DNA of 64,000 bases, from the NCBI GenBank assembly GCA_040387375.1, contig JAZKDW010000046.1, positions 62,001 to 126,000 of the forward strand. The letters are read 5' to 3'. This document shows, piece after piece, positions 26,200-35,000 of this stretch (positions are counted from its first letter, which is position 1; the number at the start of each line of letters is the position of its first letter). A program made the translations under genes and the position numbers. The notes beneath the pieces were generated by a model, which saw only the letters and a list, made by a program, of their open reading frames with translations, did no database searches and was not told the origin of the DNA. Source of the stretch: JAZKDW01 sp040387375 (GTDB lineage Bacteria; Pseudomonadota; Gammaproteobacteria; Burkholderiales; Burkholderiaceae_D).

Positions 26200-26772
26200 A
26201 TGAAAACGACGACCTGCTTCATGCTGTTGGGGGCCATTGCCGGCTGCGCGGCCAGCGGCGCCACCTGGGCCCAGTCTCCTGCGGCCTGCCCGCAGATTCT
26301 TGATCAGCAATTCAATCGCCTGCAGGACGAGGCGCCGCAAAACCTCTGCCAGTACGCGGGCAAAGTGGCGCTGGTGGTCAACACCGCGAGCTACTGCGGT
26401 TTTACCAAACAATACGAGGGCCTCGAAGCGCTGTACGCAAAATACCAGGGCCGCGGCCTGACGGTGCTGGGTTTTCCATCCAACGATTTTGGACAGCAAG
26501 GCAGCGATAGCGGCAAGCAGATTGCCGATTTTTGCTACAACACCTATGGCGTCAAATTCCCGATGTTTTCTGCCTCGTCGGTAAAGGGGCCCGCCGCCAA
26601 TCCCTTGTATGCGGCATTGGCCAAGGCCAGCGGCAAGTCACCCGAGTGGAATTTCTACAAATATCTGATTGACCGCGACGGCAAGGTCATCGGCATCTAT
26701 CCAAGCAAGGTGACACCGCAGGATACGGCCCTGGTGGCGGCGATCGAGAAGGCTCTGGCGCAAAAAAAGTGA
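26200..26772 (+). CDS. Exported glutathione peroxidase
   Basis: This 190-residue thiol peroxidase of the GPx family reduces hydroperoxides. The active site is NTASYCGFTKQY, with Cys rather than selenocysteine (about residue 66), followed by the GFPSNDFGQQ motif (Gln) and the WNFYKYLID motif (Trp, Asn), completing the catalytic set. The N-terminus is a signal peptide with a possible lipobox IAGC at Cys16, so the mature protein may be a periplasmic lipoprotein; alternatively cleavage occurs at TWAQ. Many GPx proteins are cytoplasmic, so export is notable. It converges with emrB. Confidence 0.92.
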   Translation: MKTTTCFMLLGAIAGCAASGATWAQSPAACPQILDQQFNRLQDEAPQNLCQYAGKVALVVNTASYCGFTKQYEGLEALYAKYQGRGLTVLGFPSNDFGQQGSDSGKQIADFCYNTYGVKFPMFSASSVKGPAANPLYAALAKASGKSPEWNFYKYLIDRDGKVIGIYPSKVTPQDTALVAAIEKALAQKK

Positions 26773-26782
26773 GTCACTAGCG

Positions 26783-28351
26783 TCAGTGCGCACCGCCGGC
26801 ATCGGCCGGCGCGGCATCGGCCGCCGTTCTGGCTTTGTGCGGCCGGGTGACCCACACCAGCAAGATCACCGCGACAAATAATATTGAAGACATCCAGAAA
26901 ATGTCGGTGGCCGCCATGGTGCTGGCTTGCACGGTCATCGTTCTCTCGATGACTGCCAACGCGCCCGGCTCTGACAAGCCCTGCCCCCTCAGCCCCTCGA
27001 CCGCATGCGTGAACGCTGGATAACCGGCGCCGGTATGCTCCGCCAGTTGCGCGTGATGCAGCGACGTGCGGCTATCCCACATCGTCGAGGTGACCGAGGT
27101 GCCGATGGCGCTGAACATGATGCGCACAAAATTGGACAAGCCTGCCGCTGCCGGGATTTTGTCGGGAGGCTGGCCCGAAAGGATGATCGAGGTCAATGGA
27201 ACGAAAAACAGCGCCATCGCCACTCCCTGCATCAGGGTCGGGATCATGAGTGTCAGCGTATCGACATCGGGCGTAAACCGCGACCGCAGATAGAACACGC
27301 CTCCCAGGATAATGAATGCCAGCGTCACCACGACGCGTGCATCGACCCTGGGCAGAATTTTCCCCACTATCGGCGACAGCAAAATGGCGAAAATGCCAAC
27401 CGGCGCCATGACTTTTCCAGCCTCGGACGCGCTGTAGCCGATCTGGGTCTGCAGCCATAAGGGGAGGATGACAAGACTGCCGAAAAACAAACCGTACGAA
27501 ACCGAGATCGCAATCACGCCGGCACTGAAATTGCGCCCCCTGAACAGTGAAAGATCGACCACCGGGTGGTCCTCGCCCAGTTCCCATATAACAAAATAGA
27601 TAAAGCTGACCAGTGCAACCGCGCCCAATGCGATGATTTCTCCGGATCGGAACCAGTCCAGCTCCTTGCCCATGTCCAGCATCAGCTGCAGGCAGCCCAC
27701 CCACAACACCAGCAGGATCAGCCCGACCGTGTCGATTGGCAGGCGCAAGGTCGCGGATTCGCGCTGCCGGTAAATCGACCACGTGGCCCAGGCGGCAAAA
27801 ATGCCGATCGGAATATTGATGTAAAAGATCCAGGACCACGAATAATTATCGGAAATCCAGCCGCCCAGCAGCGGCCCCATGATCGGCGCCAGCAATGTCG
27901 TCATGCCCCAGAATGCCAGCGCCATGCCGCTTTTGGCGGCCGGATAACTGGACAACAGAAGCGCCTGCGACAACGGAATCAGCGGTCCGGCGACCACACC
28001 CTGCAAGATGCGCGCACCGATCAGCATCTCGATACTCGGCGCCATTCCGCACAAAAATGATGCCAGCACGAACAGCAGGATGGAGCTGATGAACAGACGC
28101 ACCTGGCCGAAACGTTTGGTCAGCCAACCGGTCAGCGGCAGCGAGATCGCGTTGGCCACCGCATACGACGTAATGACCCAGGTTCCTTGTTGCGGCGACA
28201 CGCCCAGATCGCCGGAAATCGCCGGGATCGACACATTGGCAATCGTCGAATCGAGCACGGTCATGAAAACGGCGAGCGACAGGGCCACGGTGCCCAGCAC
28301 CAGTTGCGTGCCCTTCAGCGGTTGCAGGGCCGGGGGCGCGATAGCGTTCAT
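26783..28351 (-). CDS. emrB: DHA2 family MFS multidrug efflux permease, EmrB type
   Basis: This 522-residue inner-membrane drug/proton antiporter has 14 predicted membrane segments. Motif C of DHA2 transporters is seen as VLDSTIANVSIPAISGDLG at the start of helix 1, followed by TSYAVANAISLPLTGWLTKR and GARILQGVVAGPLIPLSQAL. The gene follows emrA and an outer membrane factor in one leftward operon headed by marR, giving a complete tripartite pump. Start at ATG 28351; a TTG two codons upstream is also possible. The exported compounds are unknown. Confidence 0.93.
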   Translation of the reverse strand: MNAIAPPALQPLKGTQLVLGTVALSLAVFMTVLDSTIANVSIPAISGDLGVSPQQGTWVITSYAVANAISLPLTGWLTKRFGQVRLFISSILLFVLASFLCGMAPSIEMLIGARILQGVVAGPLIPLSQALLLSSYPAAKSGMALAFWGMTTLLAPIMGPLLGGWISDNYSWSWIFYINIPIGIFAAWATWSIYRQRESATLRLPIDTVGLILLVLWVGCLQLMLDMGKELDWFRSGEIIALGAVALVSFIYFVIWELGEDHPVVDLSLFRGRNFSAGVIAISVSYGLFFGSLVILPLWLQTQIGYSASEAGKVMAPVGIFAILLSPIVGKILPRVDARVVVTLAFIILGGVFYLRSRFTPDVDTLTLMIPTLMQGVAMALFFVPLTSIILSGQPPDKIPAAAGLSNFVRIMFSAIGTSVTSTMWDSRTSLHHAQLAEHTGAGYPAFTHAVEGLRGQGLSEPGALAVIERTMTVQASTMAATDIFWMSSILFVAVILLVWVTRPHKARTAADAAPADAGGAH

Positions 28352-28406
28352 GGACAAGATCCGGCCTGATTCATCGGCGGCAACCGCGATCCGGATGCGG
28401 CATGTT

Positions 28407-29600
28407 TCATGGCGCGGGCACGGCGCCGGCGGCGCTATTGTCCCTGATGATACGCGCGATTAATGCATCGGCTTCCTGTCCGGCACTGTCGAATACCGTA
28501 GTCTTGTAAACCGGGGCCGTGCGTAGCGGCGTGCCAGCCGTCAGCGACGTCCCGCCCGCCTTGGCGGTATCGACCTTGACGTGCATCGACAGGCCGATGC
28601 GGAGCGGATGTGCCGCCAGTTCCTTCGGGTCGAGTGCAATCCGCACCGGGATCCGCTGCACGATCTTGACCCAGTTGCCGCTGGCATTTTGCGCCGGCAG
28701 CAATGCAAACGCGGATCCGGTGCCGGCGGCCAGTCCGATGACCTTGCCGCGATACTCAACCTTCGTGCCATACAGGTCGGAATGCACGGTCACCGGCTGA
28801 TCGACCCGCATGCGGGCGATCTGGACTTCCTTGAAATTGGCATCCACCCATAATGCGTCGAGCGCGACAATCGACAGCAGCGGCGCACCGGCCGCAACGC
28901 GCTGGCCGACCTGCACCGAGCGCCTGGCGACATAACCGGTAATCGGCGCCGGCAAGGTCGTGCGCGAAAAAGCCAGATAGGCGGCCTGCACTTGTGCCGC
29001 CGCCCGCTGCACAGTCGGATGCTGCGCGACGGAGGTGCGCTCGGTCAGCACGCGGTTCGACGCCAGCTGCTCGCGGGTTGCGAGCAAGGCCGATTCCGCG
29101 CTCTGCAGCGCGCTCTGCGCATGCGCGACTTCTTCCCTCGACACCGCGCCGGTGCCTGTCAATTCCTGGCGGCGCGACAAGTCGGCGCGCGCGCGTGCGA
29201 CGTCGGCGGCGCGCAAGGCGATGTTGGCATTGAGCGTGCCGTTATTGACGAATATCGTGCGTACCTCACGCACGCTTTGCGCCAGATGCGCTTCAGCCTG
29301 CCGCAGCGCGACGTGCGCATCCCGGCGATCGAGCTCGATCAGCGGCTGGCCTGCCTGCACCAGCTCGGTATCGTCGGCATTGATCGCCAATACAGTACCG
29401 CCGGCCTGCGGTGTTACCTGGACGACGTTGCCAGCGACATAGGCATCGTCGGTGCTTTCATGGTGCCCTGCAAATATCGCCCACCACAGGCCATAGCCGA
29501 TCAACAGCAGCGCCAACAGGATCGTGACGCCGATCAACTGGCTGCGGCGTCTGCCGCGGTTGTTCGGGATGTCTGGCGCGGCTGGTGCGGGAGCGGTCAT
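28407..29600 (-). CDS. emrA: HlyD/EmrA family membrane fusion protein
   Basis: This 397-residue periplasmic adaptor connects the EmrB permease to the outer membrane channel. It has one N-terminal membrane helix (about 19-40), then HESTDDAYVAGNVVQVTPQ, the biotinyl/lipoyl-like motif, a long coiled-coil hairpin rich in Ala/Arg/Glu (about 100-200), and the second lipoyl half APITGYVARRSVQVGQRV. A beta-barrel region follows. The start overlaps the stop of the outer membrane factor gene by 4 nt. Confidence 0.94.
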   Translation of the reverse strand: MTAPAPAAPDIPNNRGRRRSQLIGVTILLALLLIGYGLWWAIFAGHHESTDDAYVAGNVVQVTPQAGGTVLAINADDTELVQAGQPLIELDRRDAHVALRQAEAHLAQSVREVRTIFVNNGTLNANIALRAADVARARADLSRRQELTGTGAVSREEVAHAQSALQSAESALLATREQLASNRVLTERTSVAQHPTVQRAAAQVQAAYLAFSRTTLPAPITGYVARRSVQVGQRVAAGAPLLSIVALDALWVDANFKEVQIARMRVDQPVTVHSDLYGTKVEYRGKVIGLAAGTGSAFALLPAQNASGNWVKIVQRIPVRIALDPKELAAHPLRIGLSMHVKVDTAKAGGTSLTAGTPLRTAPVYKTTVFDSAGQEADALIARIIRDNSAAGAVPAP

Positions 29601-31132
29601 GATGCGGGCTTCGCGGCAATGGGGCGATGTAATGGGAGTGGTTCCGCTGTGGCGGCGGCCGGGTCGGGATTACGTGACGTGCTGTCGAATCCACCGCCCA
29701 GCGCCTTGATCAGGCTGACCCGGAGATCCCTGCGCCGTACCGCTGCATCGAACTCAGCCTTGCGCTGCTCCAGCCACGCGCTTTCGCTCGCCAGCGCCGG
29801 CAGCATGTTTGTTGTGCCGACGTGCTCGCGCTGGCGCGCGAGCGCCAGATTGTTCTCCGCGGCCTGCGTGGCGGCTTGCTGATGTCCGCTCTGCAGTTCA
29901 GCGGCGCGCAATGAGTGCACCTGATCCGCCACCTCACGCAATGCATCGGTGAGGGTCTGGTTGTAATTGGCGACGGCAATATCGTAGACGGCGACCTTGC
30001 CTTTGAGCTGCGCACGCAGCGCGCCGCTCTCGAACAGCGGCACACGGATGGCAGGTCCGATGCCGGCGATGCGGCTGCCGCTTTGCAGCAGGTTCGCCAG
30101 TCCGAGACTGGAAAGCCCGGCAAATGCAATCAGGTTTACATTGGGATAGAACAGCGTTTTTGCAGCATCGATGTCGCCTTGCGCCGCCTCGACCCGCCAG
30201 CGCGCGGCAACGATATCGGGCCGCCGCCCCAACAATGCCAGCGGCAATTCATCAGGCAAGGCGACACCCGCATCCTGCGGAAAATCCGGCCGTGATATGC
30301 GCTGTCCGCGATCAGGACCCTGCCCCATCAGCGCCGCCAGCTGATTGCGCGTCAGCCCGATCGCTTCCTGCCAATGCGCCTGTTCCGCACGCAGGCTGGC
30401 TAACTGCTGGCGTGCCTGCTCATTGTCCAGCCTGGCATCCAGTCCGGCTTTAAAACGCAGCTGTGTCAGGCGCTCGATTTCCTGGCGCACTGCCAGTTGC
30501 CGCCCGCTCAGATCCAGTTGCGCATGCTGGCGCGCCAGCTGCAGCCAGGCGCGCGCGATGGCGCTGGTCAGTACCAGCCGCGCCGTGTAGCGTTCAGCCT
30601 CGGCCGCCTTGCCTTCCGCTAGTGCGGCGCGCAACTGCGCAGCATGCCTGTTCCAGAAATCGAAGTCGTAGCCAAAATTGAGGGTCAGCCGGTTGTCCGA
30701 GCGGATTTTGCCCGCGAGCTGGGCTGGCACCAGGCCATTTTCGCTGTATCGCTGCAAGGTGCTGTCAAAACTGGCGCCGGCCGCGGGGCCGGATGCGGCG
30801 CCGGCGGCCTCAGAGACAGCTTGTGCGGCGGCGACGCGTGCAGCGGCGGCCTGGAGGCCCGGATTGCCGGCCAGCGCTTCATCGACCAGGGCCTGCAACG
30901 GCGCGCCGCCGATTGAGCCGGCCCAGTGCAGGTCCGGCCATGTGCCGCCTTGTGCGGGCAATGTCGCCGTCGCCGCATAATCGCTTGCATTGCGCAGTTG
31001 CGCCGTGCTGCCGATGTCCTTGAAACTGGCGCAAGCGGTCAGCAGCAGCGCGATATTTCCGATCGCGGTTAACCGGATGAAGGCGAGCGCCGCACAGCCA
31101 GGTTGCCTGGCCAGCGTTTTATGCTTCGCCAT
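29597..31132 (-). CDS. Outer membrane efflux lipoprotein, NodT family
   Basis: This is the outer membrane channel of the tripartite pump, a TolC-like trimeric barrel with a periplasmic alpha-tunnel. From ATG 31132 (MAKHKTLARQ) it is 511 residues with a lipoprotein signal (LLLTAC lipobox). Two OEP repeats are visible, with typical segments RSDNRLTLNFGYDFDFW, LARQHAQLDLSGRQLAVRQ, LLGRRPDIVAARWRVEAAQ and FYPNVNLIAFAG. Its start lies inside the last codons of marR (14-nt overlap). Upstream ATGs (31150, 31213) would precede the signal peptide awkwardly. Confidence 0.92.
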   Translation of the reverse strand: MAKHKTLARQPGCAALAFIRLTAIGNIALLLTACASFKDIGSTAQLRNASDYAATATLPAQGGTWPDLHWAGSIGGAPLQALVDEALAGNPGLQAAAARVAAAQAVSEAAGAASGPAAGASFDSTLQRYSENGLVPAQLAGKIRSDNRLTLNFGYDFDFWNRHAAQLRAALAEGKAAEAERYTARLVLTSAIARAWLQLARQHAQLDLSGRQLAVRQEIERLTQLRFKAGLDARLDNEQARQQLASLRAEQAHWQEAIGLTRNQLAALMGQGPDRGQRISRPDFPQDAGVALPDELPLALLGRRPDIVAARWRVEAAQGDIDAAKTLFYPNVNLIAFAGLSSLGLANLLQSGSRIAGIGPAIRVPLFESGALRAQLKGKVAVYDIAVANYNQTLTDALREVADQVHSLRAAELQSGHQQAATQAAENNLALARQREHVGTTNMLPALASESAWLEQRKAEFDAAVRRRDLRVSLIKALGGGFDSTSRNPDPAAATAEPLPLHRPIAAKPAS

Positions 31133-31595
31133 TGTCAGCTGCCGTGTCATTGTGCAGGAACCGGCGCAGCAGTCCTCTGAGCACCTCCAGTTCCTCACTG
31201 CTGAAGCCGGCAAAACTGCGGTTCAGCACCTCGACATAAATTGGCGGCAGCGTCTCCGCCAGAACCTGTCCGTCCGGCGTCAGGCGCAAATTGATGACAC
31301 GACGGTCCTCGCCCCTTGGCAAGCGCATGATCAATCCACGTTTTTCAAGACGGTCGATCATCCGCGTCACGGATGCCGAATCGATATACAGTTCGCGCGC
31401 AAGCTCGGCGGCAGTCGAATATTTTCCGCTCGATAACATGAGTACGATGCTGCCCTGCGCATTCGTAATATCGTATTCGGCCAGCGCCACATCAAGCGCC
31501 TTGGCGAGTTTAGTGCGCGAACGGCTCAGCAGATAGCCGACACTCTCTTCGGTGAGAAAGTTCTTGATTGAAAAGATGTTCGGGGAGGAAACCAA
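31119..31595 (-). CDS. MarR family transcriptional regulator
   Basis: This 158-residue winged-helix repressor heads the efflux operon and presumably controls it in response to phenolic or drug ligands. The recognition region reads TAAELARELYIDSASVTRMIDRLEKRG, split over helices 3-4 (about residues 61-87), followed by the wing LPRGEDRRVINLRLT. No ATG gives a full-length protein; the start is TTG 31595, with AGGG about 9 nt upstream. An inverted repeat CCTGCC/GGCAGG at 31605-31628 lies immediately before it. Confidence 0.92.
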   Translation of the reverse strand: MVSSPNIFSIKNFLTEESVGYLLSRSRTKLAKALDVALAEYDITNAQGSIVLMLSSGKYSTAAELARELYIDSASVTRMIDRLEKRGLIMRLPRGEDRRVINLRLTPDGQVLAETLPPIYVEVLNRSFAGFSSEELEVLRGLLRRFLHNDTAADNGEA

Positions 31596-31604
31596 AATAA
31601 ACGC

Positions 31605-31628
31605 CCTGCCAGTAACTGTCTAGGCAGG
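31605..31628. promoter_or_regulatory. Inverted repeat before marR, possible MarR operator
   Basis: CCTGCC (31605-31610) and GGCAGG (31623-31628) form an inverted repeat with a 12-nt spacer, directly upstream of the marR TTG start. MarR proteins usually bind such sites at their own promoter. Support is only positional. Confidence 0.35.
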
Positions 31629-31671
31629 AATATACCTGAAAAGCAAGGGTTAGCATTGCTTTAAGGAAAAT

Positions 31672-31998
31672 TTACCAGCCCAAACCGTAGCGCATGCCCA
31701 GCAACGCTGCCATTCCGGCCAGAAACGGCAGCCACGGATTGCGCGACCACATGGCCGCCGCCACGGCGGCCGCGGCGGCAAGGAGCTTGGGATTGAAGGG
31801 CTGGAAACCGCCGCTGCCGACTAGCAGATCCGGCGCGACGATCGCGGCGAGCGCCGCCGCCGGCGCGTACCGCAGCGCGCGCAACAGCGAGGACGGCAGG
31901 CGCGCCCGGCCGGCGAGAATGATGAAGCTGGCGCGCGGCAGGAACGACGCCAGTCCGATCAGGATGAAGAGCAGCCACAGCGAGAGCTCATCGCTCAT
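31672..31998 (-). CDS. azlD: AzlD family branched-chain amino acid export subunit
   Basis: This 108-residue membrane protein has about four hydrophobic segments. It begins MSDELSLWLLFILIGLASFL and contains the family segment ALRYAPAAALAAIVAPDLL, followed by NPWLPFLAGMAALLGMRY. AzlD is the small partner of AzlC in branched-chain amino acid export. Its ATG overlaps the azlC stop by 4 nt (ATGA). A longer in-frame start at 32313 lies within azlC and is rejected. Confidence 0.9.
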   Translation of the reverse strand: MSDELSLWLLFILIGLASFLPRASFIILAGRARLPSSLLRALRYAPAAALAAIVAPDLLVGSGGFQPFNPKLLAAAAAVAAAMWSRNPWLPFLAGMAALLGMRYGLGW

Positions 31999-32699
31999 GT
32001 TTTTTCCTTGCGGGTTTGCCAGTGTTCGGCAGCAAAGCCGGCGCCGATGCCGGCGACGATCGCCACAATCATGCCGAGCCTGAGCGGAAAGCCGCGCAAG
32101 GCCACCGCCAACGTAGCGCCGGTAATCGCAGCGATCAGCATGGGCCGGGACTTGGCGATGGGCACCAGGAGCACCAGCAGCGCGATGGTCGCCATGAATT
32201 CGAGCGACCAGCTTTTGGGAATCGAGCCCGCAGCCAGCACGCCGATGATGCCGCAGACCTGCCATACCAGCCACGACCACAGTCCCGGCGCAAGAAAATA
32301 GCCGAGCCGCCAATGCCGGTCTTCCACCGCCAGCATTTTGTTAACCGTTACCGCAAACGTGCTGTCCGTGAGGGTATATCCGGCCAGCCAGCGGGCGCGG
32401 GCGCCAATCCCGCGAAAGCCGTCGGCGATCGCGGCGCTGAATATCATGAAGCGCAGATTCAGAATGAGCGCGGTGACGACGATGAGCCAGACAGGCGCAC
32501 CCGTGGCGATCAGCGGCAGCGTGGCGAGTTGCGCGGTGCCGGCAAAAACAATGATGTTCATGCCGATGGCCTGCAAAGGCGTGAAGCCGACACTCACCAT
32601 CGCCATGCCGGTCACCATGGACCACGGCACCAACCCGACCGACAGGGGCAGGAAGGCGCGGAAGCCTTCTTTTGCCCCGGCCCAAAAGCTAGGCTGCAT
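31995..32699 (-). CDS. azlC: AzlC family branched-chain amino acid permease
   Basis: This 234-residue inner membrane protein of the AzlC family exports branched-chain amino acids or analogues together with AzlD. Family segments include REGFRAFLPLSVG-like KEGFRAFLPLSVGLVPWSMV, the loop NLRFMIFSAAI and the TLTDSTFAVTVNK motif. Start at 32699 (MQPSFWAG) is 6 nt after GGAGA; a longer ATG at 32726 lacks a good ribosome binding site. Confidence 0.92.
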   Translation of the reverse strand: MQPSFWAGAKEGFRAFLPLSVGLVPWSMVTGMAMVSVGFTPLQAIGMNIIVFAGTAQLATLPLIATGAPVWLIVVTALILNLRFMIFSAAIADGFRGIGARARWLAGYTLTDSTFAVTVNKMLAVEDRHWRLGYFLAPGLWSWLVWQVCGIIGVLAAGSIPKSWSLEFMATIALLVLLVPIAKSRPMLIAAITGATLAVALRGFPLRLGMIVAIVAGIGAGFAAEHWQTRKEKT

Positions 32700-32809
32700 T
32701 CTGTTCTCCGCGAAACCTCGAAACACCGCAATGATTCACGCGGAAACCTGCCCGGCAAGCCAGATGCGATGGTGTTTAATGAACTGGTTTTTCAGCACAA
32801 CCTGCTGTG

Positions 32810-32835
32810 AAAAAAGTACCCGCAGCCTGGCTGCG
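32810..32835 (-). terminator. Possible terminator downstream of phaM
   Basis: CGCAG and CTGCG around CCAGG (32821-32835, perfect 15-bp palindrome) are followed on the minus strand, after a 5-nt spacer, by a T6 run (plus-strand A-run 32810-32815). It is about 70 nt after the phaM stop. The spacer before the T-run weakens the call. The rest of 32700-32907 shows nothing else. Confidence 0.45.
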
Positions 32836-32907
32836 TTATTACATCGAATTTAAAAACTGCCTGTTTTGCCGGTCTCCTGGCGAACCACTGGCGGCACACC
32901 CGGGCAC

Positions 32908-33483
32908 TTATTTCGACGCCGGCTTGCGCTTGCGCGGCGCTGCCGCCTTCGTGGCAACCGGCGCTTGCGGCTCAGGCACCATGGCCGTGTTAACCGCCTG
33001 CTGGAACTGATCCTGCAGCAGGTTCCACCATGCGGCGGGATTGGCAAATGGCGCGACCAGACCGGCTGCGTCGGCGGCCGGTTCAGGTTCAGGCGCCTCT
33101 TCCTCCCGGGCCTGCGGCGCCGCCGGTTTTTCCGCAGCGGGCGGCGTGAAGGAAAAGGGCGATGTGAACTCGGACTTGCCCGGGGCCACGGCTGCTGCCG
33201 GCTTGACCATCGAGCTCATCGTTTCACTCATCGAGTGCAATGCCGAAATCGTCGAGCTTTGCACTTCCAGCGCCTGTATCGTGCCGCGCAACATGTTCAT
33301 GTTCAGCAAGAGCCAGGATTCCACGGCCTTCAAATCGGTGATCTGCTTGTTGATCTCATCGACTGACAGCGTCGGTACAACCATGCCGGGTATCTTCATG
33401 CCACCCCACAGGTTTTTGACGAACTCAAGCGAGTCCGTCATCGTATCGACACCGGGAATTCCGGACATACTGGATTTTGACAT
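32908..33483 (-). CDS. phaM: PHA granule regulatory protein PhaM
   Basis: PhaM activates PHA synthase, and attaches polyhydroxybutyrate granules to the nucleoid so they are shared at division. The 191-residue protein has the family N-terminus (GVDTMTDSLEFVKNLWGGMK), an amphipathic region with VESWLLLNMNMLRGTIQALE (about 53-72), a long Ala/Pro/Glu-rich linker, and a basic C-terminus with KAAAPRKRKPASK resembling histone-like DNA-binding tails. A GGAGG site precedes the ATG. It is monocistronic and implies the cell stores polyhydroxyalkanoate. Confidence 0.88.
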   Translation of the reverse strand: MSKSSMSGIPGVDTMTDSLEFVKNLWGGMKIPGMVVPTLSVDEINKQITDLKAVESWLLLNMNMLRGTIQALEVQSSTISALHSMSETMSSMVKPAAAVAPGKSEFTSPFSFTPPAAEKPAAPQAREEEAPEPEPAADAAGLVAPFANPAAWWNLLQDQFQQAVNTAMVPEPQAPVATKAAAPRKRKPASK

Positions 33484-33585
33484 GGCAAACCTCCGTTAAC
33501 AGATGCGTTAGCCTAGCAGATAAAGCGAACGGGAAAAATGTTAATCCGGCTATTCTAGACAAAACTCAGCGGCCCGGCATGCACG

Positions 33586-34866
33586 CTACCTGGCCGGCCG
33601 CACCATCTGGCAAGTGGTCGGCAAAGTCGTCGCCGCCTCGTCCAGATAACGTTCGGTCTTGAAGCCATAGCCACTGCCTTCATTATCAAAACGCACGCCC
33701 CCCGCACCCGCTTTCTGCATCACCGATACGTACAGCGGCTGCATCAGCTGATGATCGGCCGCCCGCATCGTGGCATGGTGAAATGCGTTCTTGAAACGCG
33801 CGCCTTCCAGCGCTTTTGCCACCGCGGCCGCTTCGGTCGTTTTTGCTTTTTCAATCGCTGTGACCAGCATCTCGATCATCAGGTTCATGCGCAGATGGAC
33901 GTAGTCATCCTTGGGCTGCGGATAGCGCTGGCGGAAAGCCGTATAAAACATGTCGCTGCCCCCGCTCCTGACGCTGCCGCCGACATTCGGATGCCACTCC
34001 GCGACCGCACGCACCCGGCCGACGCCGGCCTCGCCGATTGCCGCCGGCGCGCCCAGTCCATTGCCGTAAAACGTGTAGAACTTCACATTCAGGCCCGACT
34101 CCCTGGCTGCTTTCACCAGCAGCGTCAGATCGTTGCCCCAGTTGCCGGTAATGACCGTATCGGCGCCGCTGGCTTTCATCTTCGCGATGTAGGGCGTGAA
34201 ATCCTTGACCTTGCCGATCGGATGCAATTCTTCCCCGACGAACTCGATGTCGGGCCGCTTGGCCGTGAGTTGCGCGCGCGCCGATTTTGCAATCTGCCGC
34301 CCGAAGCTGTAATCCTGTCCGATCAGGTAAATCCGTTTGGCATGTGTATCGTCCTTGATCACCTCGGTCAGCGCATGCATGCGCATGTCGGAACTGGCGT
34401 CGAAACGGAAATGCCAATAGCTGCATTTTTCATTGGTAAGTATCGGATCGACCGCGGAATAATTCAAAAACAGCACTCGCTGGTCAGGCGTGCGCTCGTT
34501 GTGACGGCCGATTGCATCGATCAGGGCCGCCGCAACTGCTGAACTATTGCCCTGCACGACGAACGGAATGTGCTGATCGGTGAGCCGCTTGAGTTCGATC
34601 AAGGATTCTTCCACACCCTGCTTATTGTCGAATGTGGACAACACCAGCGGGCGCTTGCCATTGGGAAAATTCACACCGCCGCGGGCATTGACCCTGTCGA
34701 TCGCGAACTGCAAGTTGCGCATCACTGCCTCACCGGCATTGGCAAAGGAACCGGACAGGCCATCGATCATGCCGATCCTGACCGGTTCTGCATTCTGGGA
34801 CGGAGACGCACTGAAGACGGCGCTGGAAACCGCCAGCATCATTACTGCGGATAAGCGTTTTAACAT
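33586..34866 (-). CDS. Branched-chain amino acid type ABC substrate-binding protein, orphan
   Basis: This 426-residue periplasmic binding protein is of the LivK/Peripla_BP_6 type. From ATG 34866 (MLKRLSAVMML) there is a signal peptide ending near FSA. The mature protein starts PVRIGMIDGLSGSFANAGEA and contains GGVNFPNGKRPLVLSTFDNKQ, the domain-1 hallmark, and later YLIGQDYSFGRQIAKSAR. An upstream in-frame ATG at 34971 would block the signal peptide. No permease or ATPase genes are adjacent. The ligand cannot be read from the sequence; amides, amino acids and aromatic acids are all known for this family. Confidence 0.82.
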   Translation of the reverse strand: MLKRLSAVMMLAVSSAVFSASPSQNAEPVRIGMIDGLSGSFANAGEAVMRNLQFAIDRVNARGGVNFPNGKRPLVLSTFDNKQGVEESLIELKRLTDQHIPFVVQGNSSAVAAALIDAIGRHNERTPDQRVLFLNYSAVDPILTNEKCSYWHFRFDASSDMRMHALTEVIKDDTHAKRIYLIGQDYSFGRQIAKSARAQLTAKRPDIEFVGEELHPIGKVKDFTPYIAKMKASGADTVITGNWGNDLTLLVKAARESGLNVKFYTFYGNGLGAPAAIGEAGVGRVRAVAEWHPNVGGSVRSGGSDMFYTAFRQRYPQPKDDYVHLRMNLMIEMLVTAIEKAKTTEAAAVAKALEGARFKNAFHHATMRAADHQLMQPLYVSVMQKAGAGGVRFDNEGSGYGFKTERYLDEAATTLPTTCQMVRPAR

Positions 34867-35000
34867 GGGGTATGGCACGATCTGCATGATTTGAAGAGCT
34901 GACATTTTACGTGTTTTGGCGGCACAAAAGTCACTTTGCGGCAACCCGGCACAAGCGAAGTCCCGCCACATCCTCAGGCGCTTGCGTTTACACTAAGGCC